DNA from: Anaerolineae bacterium
GTDB lineage: Bacteria; Chloroflexota; Anaerolineae; JADYZS01
Length of the DNA stretch: 11,483 nucleotides
Assembly (NCBI GenBank): GCA_020853075.1
Contig: JADYZS010000530.1
Location: 1 to 11,483 of the forward strand
Direction of reading: 5' to 3'
Shown: positions 5,204 through 11,483 of the stretch, piece by piece
How positions within the stretch are numbered: the first letter of the stretch is position 1
How the letters are laid out: every line of letters begins with the position of its first letter
Translations under genes and position numbers: made by a program
The notes under the pieces: generated by a model
The model's database searches: none
Told to the model about the DNA's origin: nothing
The model's input: the letters and a program-made list of their open reading frames with translations, nothing else

Positions 5204-8200
5204 ATGTCCGTGCGCCGAGCATCAACCTGTTTGGTTCTTGTCGCAGTCGTTCTGGCGTTGGCCTGGTTCGTCTGGGCCCACGCGCCGAGGCCCGCCGCCG
5301 CCCAGACGGAGCCTGCCGCACCTGCCATCACCCTCCCCCTGACCGCCGTGGCCGATGCCTGGGTGAACGAAGACCGGGCCAACGCCGATAATAACTATGG
5401 CGGGGATAGGGAGTTGCACGTGGGCCGGGTCTTTGACCCCGCCAGCGGCCTCTTTTCCACCCGTTGGACCCTCGTGCAATTCAGCCTGGCGACATTGCCC
5501 GCCAACGCCACCGTTATCACCGCCACTCTGGAGATGTATCAAACGGGCGCCAATGACTTTGACGCCTACCAGATCCGACCCGATGCCATTTCAGCATCGT
5601 GGGGCGAGGCGACGGTCACCTGGAACAACAAGCCCGCCGCGGCTAACGTGGGCGACCTGGCAATCACCCTGGACTACTCGCTGGGTGTGAAGCAGTGGGA
5701 CGTCACAAACATTGTCCAGGGCTGGCAGGCCAACCGCTCCACCAACCACGGCATCATGCTCGTCGGCATGGACGTGGACATTCCGGCCAGCGAACGCATT
5801 TTCAGCGCGCGCGAGGGCACCAATGCGCCGCGCCTTATTATTGAATATGAGGCGGGGCCGCCGCCCACCGATACCAATACTCCCACCCGCACGCTGACTC
5901 ACACCCCAACTCACACCCCAACAGCCACACGCACTCCGACCCGCACCCCCACGGCTAGCAGGACACCCACGCGCACCCCCACCCCAACCGCCACGGCAGG
6001 CCCCACTTCTGCTCCGACTCTCATTGCCCTTCTGTTGCCAACGCCTTTCGTCTTCCAGTTCTATGAACCCTGCGTCTGGTGCGGCAACCCGGTCAGTTTC
6101 ACCCACTATCGCGTCACGCAAGGCCTGGATGAGGATATTACTGGCACCACCCTGTACTACGACAAGGTTGCCGGCAAGGACACCTTGGCCCGCTTCTGGC
6201 TCAAGGCTGGCGCCTCCAAGTTGGGTATCAAGAGCGTTGCCTGCCAGGTCTATTACTGGAACGGGACGAAAGGTGTCTTGAAGGGCTCCGTCACGCCTGG
6301 CCTGATGAACTGGCCCTGGATTTACACATTGGACACCTTCCCCAGCCCCTCCACCGCCGTGAATTGCTGGATCCCGGGAAGCCTGTTAGCCACCGAGGGC
6401 TGGTATAAGATTCGGGCCATCGTCAACGACTCAGATAACCGTACCTGGCAGAGCGACCTCGGCGGCTATCGCCTGTTCTTGCAGACCTCCAACTACTTTG
6501 GCCTCTTCATTTTCCCGCTCTTCATACCTACAAGCATTGTCCCGAATACCCACCAATTCCTCAGTCCTGCTGAATTGGCCCACCTGACCGGCATCACCCT
6601 GCAAACTTTCCAGCGCGTCCAGCCGCTGCGGGCCGGCATAGAGGCAATCAAGACGGATGGCTCCAACCCGCACGTCGCGGGGCTACGCTACTATCTTTCT
6701 CCCAACCCGATGACCTGCTTGCCCTGGTGGACATTTGATTTCTGCAATGCCTCCGGGCGAGCAGAAGGGAACCGCCAACTGAACCTGTTCAACACCTGGG
6801 CATGGTGGGCCAACACCTTCCTGGGTAAGAACGTGGACTACCTGCACTGGGGCGAACTGGTGGCACCACAAGACCACACGGGCGGCGGTCAATCGTGTTG
6901 GAGCGGCCAACGGATCGGCGGCCAGGGTATCAGCCTGGATGACTGGGACGGCGCGGTGATGGTGCAGGAGGTGGCCCACTGCCAGGGGCTGGTGTGGGTA
7001 GGCCCTCACGCCAACAAGGCAGCCAAAGATCCGGCGCACTCTTCCACAGGCGACATCCTGATGTGGTCGAGCCAACTGATGGTCAACTTCCGTACCCGGC
7101 AGGACTTCGGGAATGTGGAAGCGGTAATGAATGGGACGATCTACCGGGTGGATGACCAGCAGATGATGGAAGGCTTTGAGTGGAACCGGCTGCGGGGCAT
7201 CTTTCTGGGAAGCGACCCGTGCGGTGGCGGCGGCTGCGCCCAGGCGGCTGGCGCGGCGGCCAGTGACCAGCGATTCTTCCTCTCCGGGAGGATTGACCCG
7301 CAAGACCGCTGGACTACCGACCTCTCCATGGTCATCACCGCGCCGGTGCCGCTGCCGCTGGCTCCGCCACAAGGGGAATATGCAGTGGTTGTGTTGAATA
7401 ACAGCAACGCGGAACTGGCGCGGTGGCCTTTTGACGTCAGTTTTGAAGTTACCCACGACGAATCGCCGCCTTTCGTGCCGTTTGACTTCATTGTGCCGTA
7501 TCCGCAGGGCGCGGCCGCCGTGCGCGTGATACATGGCAGCACCGTTCTGACCGAACTGCACCCGCCCGCGCAGGGGCCCAGCGTTGCCTTCCAATCGGTC
7601 ACCGCGGATAACACCGCGGTTGATGCCCGCTGGACGGCGAGCCATCCCAACAGCGCGCCGCTGACCTATTCCCTCTATTTCTCGCCGGACGACGGGACAA
7701 CCCGTATGCCCATCGCCACCGTGCTGACGACCACGACCTACATCTGGCCCACGGCGCTGGCCCAGGGCACCACGCAGGCGCGGCTCATCGTCGTGGCGAG
7801 CGATGGCTTCCACACGGCGGAGGCTACATCTAACCGCTTCAGCATCCCCCGCAAGCCGCCGGTGGCCGCTATCAGCGCGCCCGTGGTGCCACGAGAGGAG
7901 ACCCAGAGCGATGCCCACGATCATACTGAGATAGTGCCCCAACACACCATCACCCCCACCGTGGTGACGCAGACCCTCATCGCCAGCCAGCCGGTCTATC
8001 TGCATGGCACCGGCTACGACCTGAACGACGGCCTGCTGGATGGGGGGAACCTGCGTTGGGCCTCCAGCGTGCAGGGGCCGCTTGGCATCAGCAGCACGCT
8101 GACGGTGAAACTCCAACCCGGCGTCCACACCCTCATCCTGCAGGCGATCTCGTCCGTGGGCCTGATCGGCAGCGACAGCATCACCGTGAACGTCCTGGCC

Positions 8201-8746
8201 GACGGCGACGGCGATAGCCTCCCCGATACCTACGAACAGGCTCACGCCTGCTTGAAAGCCAACGATAGCAGCGATGCAACGCTGGATCAGGATCAGGATG
8301 GGCTATACGCGTCGGCGGAGTACCAATGGGGCACGAAACCGTGCGTGACCGACACCGACGGCGATGGCGCGAACGACGGCGCAGAAGTAGCGGCGGGCAG
8401 CAACCCCCTGGATGCGAACAGCAGGCCGCTGCCGGCTATTGCCCAAGCCCCGGAGTCTATCCACTTTGCGGGCTGTGGGTTGCTGCCGCCGCCCGCGGCC
8501 CAGACAATCCCCCTGACCACCACGGTTGCCTTTAGCGTGACGACCGACGTACCCTGGCTTCACGAGACACGCCAGCAGAACGGCAACCTGCAGGTCAGCG
8601 TGACCTGTGCCGACGTCGTGGGCGATGGGGTCATTGGCAGAATCATGCTCACGGCCGGCGGGCGGCAGCCGCTCCGGATTGAGACCGATCTGACCATCGG
8701 TATCAGCCGCCGCTACCTGCCGATGATAAGGCGCAACGGGCAGTAA
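5204..8746 (+). CDS. Large secreted multidomain protein with degenerate metallopeptidase-like centre
   Basis: A 1180-residue exported protein of unknown function. A signal peptide (RR at 4-5, hydrophobic run about 9-24, likely cleavage after AAA near 33) precedes a DNRLRE/CBM96-like beta-sandwich (about 42-213: ADAWVNEDRANADNNYGG, later VTWNNKP and WDVTNIVQGW). A Thr/Pro linker of TPTRTPT type follows (about 215-272). The 275-780 region contains VMVQEVAHCQGLVW, placed like the HEXXH helix of zinc metallopeptidases but with Q588 in place of the first histidine. E589 and H592 are kept, and H602 or H612 could be a third ligand. Next come a beta-domain with YSLYFSPDDGTT and VASDGFHTAEA (about 790-883), an Ig-like domain (about 900-995), and calcium-binding type-3 repeats from D1000, D1028 and D1050 (DGDGDSLPD, DQDQDGL, DTDGDGANDGAE). 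The C-terminus reads RRYLPMIRRNGQ, a style common in Chloroflexota exported proteins. Promoter, Shine-Dalgarno sequence and terminator mark it as monocistronic. It may be an inactive or atypical surface peptidase. Confidence 0.85.
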   Translation: MSVRRASTCLVLVAVVLALAWFVWAHAPRPAAAQTEPAAPAITLPLTAVADAWVNEDRANADNNYGGDRELHVGRVFDPASGLFSTRWTLVQFSLATLPANATVITATLEMYQTGANDFDAYQIRPDAISASWGEATVTWNNKPAAANVGDLAITLDYSLGVKQWDVTNIVQGWQANRSTNHGIMLVGMDVDIPASERIFSAREGTNAPRLIIEYEAGPPPTDTNTPTRTLTHTPTHTPTATRTPTRTPTASRTPTRTPTPTATAGPTSAPTLIALLLPTPFVFQFYEPCVWCGNPVSFTHYRVTQGLDEDITGTTLYYDKVAGKDTLARFWLKAGASKLGIKSVACQVYYWNGTKGVLKGSVTPGLMNWPWIYTLDTFPSPSTAVNCWIPGSLLATEGWYKIRAIVNDSDNRTWQSDLGGYRLFLQTSNYFGLFIFPLFIPTSIVPNTHQFLSPAELAHLTGITLQTFQRVQPLRAGIEAIKTDGSNPHVAGLRYYLSPNPMTCLPWWTFDFCNASGRAEGNRQLNLFNTWAWWANTFLGKNVDYLHWGELVAPQDHTGGGQSCWSGQRIGGQGISLDDWDGAVMVQEVAHCQGLVWVGPHANKAAKDPAHSSTGDILMWSSQLMVNFRTRQDFGNVEAVMNGTIYRVDDQQMMEGFEWNRLRGIFLGSDPCGGGGCAQAAGAAASDQRFFLSGRIDPQDRWTTDLSMVITAPVPLPLAPPQGEYAVVVLNNSNAELARWPFDVSFEVTHDESPPFVPFDFIVPYPQGAAAVRVIHGSTVLTELHPPAQGPSVAFQSVTADNTAVDARWTASHPNSAPLTYSLYFSPDDGTTRMPIATVLTTTTYIWPTALAQGTTQARLIVVASDGFHTAEATSNRFSIPRKPPVAAISAPVVPREETQSDAHDHTEIVPQHTITPTVVTQTLIASQPVYLHGTGYDLNDGLLDGGNLRWASSVQGPLGISSTLTVKLQPGVHTLILQAISSVGLIGSDSITVNVLADGDGDSLPDTYEQAHACLKANDSSDATLDQDQDGLYASAEYQWGTKPCVTDTDGDGANDGAEVAAGSNPLDANSRPLPAIAQAPESIHFAGCGLLPPPAAQTIPLTTTVAFSVTTDVPWLHETRQQNGNLQVSVTCADVVGDGVIGRIMLTAGGRQPLRIETDLTIGISRRYLPMIRRNGQ
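5861..6020 (+). repeat. Low-complexity tract encoding the Thr/Pro linker
   Basis: The DNA is a degenerate run of C- and A-rich triplets (cac, acc, act, ccc, cgc), including the near-tandem unit ctcacacccca twice at about 5896-5920. It encodes an extended linker of TPTRTPT type between the N-terminal beta-sandwich and the central domain. Such tracts are usually glycosylated or simply extended, and they vary in length by slippage. Confidence 0.7.
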
Positions 8747-8948
8747 GTGGTTATCTCAAAACTCCGGTAGGATAGGAGGGTAGAGTCAGCGGATGCCTTC
8801 CCGTTCGGGCCGCGAGTCCCGGCCCGCCGGCTGTTCGCCTCGCCAGCCGGCCCTGCGCCCTGGCCGGGCGCAGCCCGGCACAGGGGACGAGACGGTCGGC
8901 TTAGCGGAATAGCGGATAGCAACTGTCCACGAAGGTCTGTGAAAATAC

Positions 8949-8986
8949 AAGTTGGGGCGTTCGTTTGAACGCCCCAACTTTATTCC
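8949..8986. terminator. Intrinsic terminator, probably bidirectional
   Basis: Arms 8949-8962 (aagttggggcgttc) and 8967-8980 (gaacgccccaactt) are perfect 14-bp reverse complements around the loop gttt. On the + strand the stem ends in ctttatt; on the - strand it ends in cttgtattttc, so either strand could use it. It lies about 200 bases after the secreted-protein gene and closes that transcript. Confidence 0.8.
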
Positions 8987-9078
8987 TCGCCTCTTCTGGA
9001 ACCTGGCCGAGACGAAATACGTTAGGATACGTGGATGAAGGCCCTGAGACTTGCCTAAACAAACGAGGTCGGTTTTCC

Positions 9079-9107
9079 TTGCCCCGCTTTTTGGATAATG
9101 ATAGAAT
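9079..9107 (+). promoter_or_regulatory. Promoter for proline dehydrogenase
   Basis: TTGCCC (9079-9084) and TAGAAT (9102-9107) are separated by 17 bases, in a patch that is AT-rich for this genome (tttttggataatgatagaat). Transcription would start near 9113, right at the hairpin at 9112-9133. An overlapping gataat (9094-9099) has no good -35 partner. Confidence 0.6.
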
Positions 9108-9111
9108 ACGA

Positions 9112-9133
9112 GGGCCCGCACCGTCGCGGGCCC
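9112..9133 (+). promoter_or_regulatory. Hairpin at the predicted 5' end of the proline dehydrogenase mRNA
   Basis: gggcccgc (9112-9119) and gcgggccc (9126-9133) are a perfect 8-bp stem around the loop accgtc. The stem begins almost exactly at the predicted transcription start and ends 11 bases before the ggggat ribosome site (9145-9150). It could stabilise the mRNA 5' end, or be a repressor operator overlapping the start site. Confidence 0.55.
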
Positions 9134-9156
9134 ACTCCATTGATGGGGATACCACC

Positions 9157-10083
9157 ATGCTCCGCCAAACACTCCTCTATCTCTCGCGCCACGAAACTGC
9201 CTACCGGCTCATAACCGGCTTTCCTTTCTCGCGCGCTGCCGCGCGCCGTTTCGTCGCGGGCGAGAGCCTGTCAGATGCTATCGCCGCCGTGCGCGCCAAC
9301 GAGGCTCACGGCATCTATGCTATCCTGGACTACCTGGGCGAGAACGTCATCAGCCGGTCGGAAGCGCGCGCGGCAGGAGACGAATACATCGCTGCTTTAT
9401 CGGCCATCGCCCAAAGCGGCCTGCGCGCCAGTGTGAGCGTCAAACTGACTCAGATGGGGCTGGACATCGGCGACGACTTCTGCTACGAGAACGTGGCGCG
9501 GATCGCCGCGCAAGCTGCCTCTTGCCATACGTCCGTCTGCATTGACATGGAGGGCTCGCCTTACACTGAGCGCACCTTGCAGATGTATCGTCGGTTGCGG
9601 GAGCATTACAGCAACGTGACCACGGCCATCCAGTCTTACCTCTATCGCAGCCAGGAGGACGTGGCCTGCCTGGTAGATGAGGGGATCGGCAACTTGCGTC
9701 TGATCAAGGGCGCGTACGACGAACCGGCCAGCGTCGCCTTCCCCAAGAAAGCAGACGTGGATGCCAACTTCCTGCGGCTGATTGAGATCATGATGCGGCC
9801 CGCTGCGCTGGCGCGGGGAGCCCATTGCGCCATCGCCACCCACGATGAGAAGATCATCCGCTGGGCGATCCTATACGCCTACCGTCACGACGTCCCACGC
9901 AACCGCTTTGAGTTCCAGATGCTCTACGGCATCCGCCGCGACTTGCAAGAGAAACTGGTCGCCAAAGGCTACACCGTGCGGGCTTACATTCCCTATGGGA
10001 CGCATTGGTATCCCTACCTGATGCGCCGCCTGGCCGAGCGCCCCGCCAACCTCCTCTTCTTGCTACGCAATCTGCTCCTGTGA
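9157..10083 (+). CDS. Proline dehydrogenase (monofunctional, FAD-dependent)
   Basis: Oxidises L-proline to delta-1-pyrroline-5-carboxylate, passing electrons through FAD to the membrane quinone pool; first step of proline catabolism. At 308 residues it is the size of the stand-alone enzymes (Thermus ProDH, Bacillus PutB/FadM), not of bifunctional PutA. Visible family motifs in order are LDYLGE (58-62), SVKLTQMGLDI (94-104) with K96, CIDMEGS (128-134), IQSYLYRSQED (159-168), LRLIKGAYDEP (180-190), ATHD (227-230), FEFQMLYGIR (251-260) and YLMRRLAERPAN (287-298). R290 and R291 match the arginine pair that binds the proline carboxylate in the Thermus enzyme. The frame is open upstream to 8965, but ATG 9157 fits the family's N-terminus and has ggggat seven bases away, downstream of promoter and hairpin. 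No pyrroline-5-carboxylate dehydrogenase lies beside it in the window. Confidence 0.93.
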   Translation: MLRQTLLYLSRHETAYRLITGFPFSRAAARRFVAGESLSDAIAAVRANEAHGIYAILDYLGENVISRSEARAAGDEYIAALSAIAQSGLRASVSVKLTQMGLDIGDDFCYENVARIAAQAASCHTSVCIDMEGSPYTERTLQMYRRLREHYSNVTTAIQSYLYRSQEDVACLVDEGIGNLRLIKGAYDEPASVAFPKKADVDANFLRLIEIMMRPAALARGAHCAIATHDEKIIRWAILYAYRHDVPRNRFEFQMLYGIRRDLQEKLVAKGYTVRAYIPYGTHWYPYLMRRLAERPANLLFLLRNLLL

Positions 10084-10148
10084 ATGAGCTGCTGGTGACT
10101 AGAGCAACCACAAACCTGCTCACATGACTATATGCGGAGAGACACCCG

Positions 10149-11483
10149 ATGGACGTTATACTCGCTTCAGACGCCCGATATCTGAATACTGCGCCGGTGC
10201 TGGATGAACTGATGCAAGACTCTTTGAACATCCTCCTGCCTACCAGCGCCGCTGCTGTCTGGGGTTGGACTGTCGTTAGTGTGTTCGTCATGGATCTCGC
10301 CCTGCCCCGGGCCTACCTGATCTTCTTCCTGAGCCTGTTGACCATCTGGGCCGGAGATCGCCTGCGCCAGCGATACCTGAATCTTGCCGTTGGCATCTAT
10401 CTCGCTGGCCTCGCTTTGGTTGTGACGATCTTGGCGATCAGTTTTAGTGATGCCGCCGTTCTCTATCTCTATATGTTGGTCGTGCTGATCACAGCCATGC
10501 TTACGGGGCCTCGGGCCACCGGGGTCGCGACCATCGTCAGCGCAGCCCTCGTGCTGACCATCGGCCAAAGGGTCCATCAGATGCCCTTCTCTGGTGTGGT
10601 TCTGCCTCTCCTGCTCATCGTCCTCACTGCCTTAACAACCTGGCTCAGCGCACAGCGTCTTTTCACGGCATTGGCCTGGTCGCTCACAATGACCAGAGAA
10701 GCGCAGAAGCACGCCGATGAAGCACAAAAAAATCGCGGCGAGATCGCGCGCATCCTGAAGAGTCTGGATGAGGCTTACGTCCGCCTGGAACGTGCCCACG
10801 AGGGGCTCATCTTCGCTCGCGAAGCGGCAGAGAAGGCCTATCGCTTTAAGACAGAGTTTGTCACCAGCGTCAGCCACGAACTGCGCACCCCCCTCAACCT
10901 GATCGTAGGTTTCAGCGAGATGATGGCGACAGCCCCTGAGAGTTATGGGGGAGTCCTGTTGCCAAGCCAGTATCGGGGAGACGTGATGGCAATCTACAGC
11001 AGCGCCAAGCATTTGCGCGATCTGATCAACGATGTTCTTGACCTTTCGCGCATTGAGGGCGGGAGACTGCCACTCAGCAAAGAGCCTGCCGACCTGGCCG
11101 AGGTGGTGCATGAGGCGGCCGGCATGGTGCGTGGCCTCGCAGAATCGCGGGGGTTGCGACTGGACGTAGGCTTGTCAAGCCGCCTGCCGATGCTGCGGCT
11201 GGATCGCACACGCATCCGACAAGTCCTTTTGAATCTCTTGACGAATGCTATCCGCTTTACAGACGCCGGATGGATCCGTGTGCGCGTGGGAAAGGAAGGG
11301 ACTGAGGCTGTCGTAGTCGTCCAGGACAGCGGGCGTGGCATCTCTCCTGAGGGCCTTGCGAGGGCATTTGAAGCCTTCAGCCAACTGGAGGAAGATCGCG
11401 AGCGTCAGGGAAGCGGGTTAGGGCTGGCGGTCAGTAAGAAGTTCGTAGAGCTACATGGCGGGCGCATGTGGATAGAGAGCGAG
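10149..11483 (+). CDS. Membrane sensor histidine kinase (partial, runs off window)
   Basis: The frame from ATG 10149 is open to the window end (445 residues, no stop), with a ribosome site gcggag nine bases upstream. The first 170 residues hold about six hydrophobic segments (near 29-48, 56-69, 77-97, 103-119, 124-140, 148-166) with only short loops, so the sensor is membrane-embedded and lacks a large external domain. A charged, probably coiled-coil stretch (about 177-232) leads to HisKA with SVSHELRTPLN, phosphoacceptor H243. The ATPase domain shows the N box RQVLLNLLTNAIRFT (N366), the G1 box QDSGRGIS, AFEAFSQLEED, and the G2 box GSGLGLAVSKKFVELHGG, all with key residues intact. Only the extreme C-terminus, or a fused receiver domain, is missing. 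It begins 65 bases after proline dehydrogenase with no terminator between, so cotranscription is possible. The signal is unknown. Confidence 0.9.
   Translation, partial: MDVILASDARYLNTAPVLDELMQDSLNILLPTSAAAVWGWTVVSVFVMDLALPRAYLIFFLSLLTIWAGDRLRQRYLNLAVGIYLAGLALVVTILAISFSDAAVLYLYMLVVLITAMLTGPRATGVATIVSAALVLTIGQRVHQMPFSGVVLPLLLIVLTALTTWLSAQRLFTALAWSLTMTREAQKHADEAQKNRGEIARILKSLDEAYVRLERAHEGLIFAREAAEKAYRFKTEFVTSVSHELRTPLNLIVGFSEMMATAPESYGGVLLPSQYRGDVMAIYSSAKHLRDLINDVLDLSRIEGGRLPLSKEPADLAEVVHEAAGMVRGLAESRGLRLDVGLSSRLPMLRLDRTRIRQVLLNLLTNAIRFTDAGWIRVRVGKEGTEAVVVVQDSGRGISPEGLARAFEAFSQLEEDRERQGSGLGLAVSKKFVELHGGRMWIESE

Larger units (their letters stand above)
8747..9156. other. 410-base intergenic region with GC-rich foldable block
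   Basis: No gene is seen. From about 8800 to 8900 the DNA is packed with inverted repeats: gccggctg (8826-8833) with cagccggc (8844-8851), ctgcgccc (8853-8860) with gggcgcag (8866-8873), and an alternative ccggg (8864-8868) with cccgg (8874-8878). A terminator hairpin follows (8949-8980), then a promoter (9079-9107) and a 5'-end hairpin (9112-9133), each listed separately. The GC-rich block may be a small structured RNA, part of a dispersed palindromic repeat, or simply a GC-rich 3' untranslated region. I recognise no RNA family. Confidence 0.45.

Noticed and set aside
5861..6020. Possible CRISPR-like or minisatellite array
   Set aside because: The periodicity is that of Thr/Pro codons in a linker, with no unique spacers and no fixed-length repeat.
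6683..8245. Long antisense open frame (520 codons) on the - strand
   Set aside because: It lies wholly inside the secreted-protein gene, whose domains are recognisable. The antisense product is rich in Arg, His and Gly with no motifs, as expected of a GC-rich shadow frame.
8965..9156. N-terminal extension of proline dehydrogenase from ATG 8965
   Set aside because: It would start within the terminator hairpin and span the promoter. The family's N-terminus corresponds to 9157.

Overview
This is a GC-rich window, mostly tightly packed on the + strand, from what looks like a Chloroflexota bacterium (Anaerolineae-like), probably a metagenome contig. That assignment rests on the style of the large secreted protein: a DNRLRE-type domain, a long TPTRTPT linker, type-3 thrombospondin calcium repeats and a YLPMI-type C-terminus. 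No marker gene in the window tests it.

Region 1 (1-4981) is a glycan-assembly cluster. It opens with the tail of an unidentified protein (to 221), followed by a spacer holding a dispersed-repeat-like element, an AT-rich island with an imperfect inverted repeat, and a good sigma70-type promoter (453-481). That promoter drives a family 2 glycosyltransferase (515-1489), which overlaps by four bases a GT4 glycosyltransferase (1486-2628). A very strong 25-bp palindrome separates this from a second GT4 enzyme (2730-3872). Twenty bases later comes a GalT/HIT-superfamily protein (3893-4981) with an HxHxQ nucleotidyl-transfer motif. The simplest reading is one operon that adds several sugars to a cell-surface glycan or glycolipid, with the GalT-like enzyme perhaps supplying or recycling a sugar nucleotide.

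Region 2 (4982-8980) is a separate unit. A near-consensus promoter (TTGACA, 17 bp, TATATT), a leader of about 110 nt with a hairpin, and an ideal Shine-Dalgarno sequence drive a 1180-residue secreted multidomain protein. Its central domain looks like a zinc metallopeptidase in which the first histidine of HEXXH is glutamine (QEVAH). A GC-rich structured stretch and a 14-bp perfect hairpin terminator follow.

Region 3 (9079-11483) has its own promoter, a hairpin at the predicted 5' end of the mRNA, a monofunctional proline dehydrogenase (9157-10083), and, 65 nt later, a membrane sensor histidine kinase that runs off the window end (10149 onward). I see no tRNA, rRNA, CRISPR array, transposase or phage gene. 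Most of the content is recognisable. The least ordinary items are the QEVAH protein, the GalT-like gene of uncertain substrate, and the palindromic repeats lodged in the glycosyltransferase operon.
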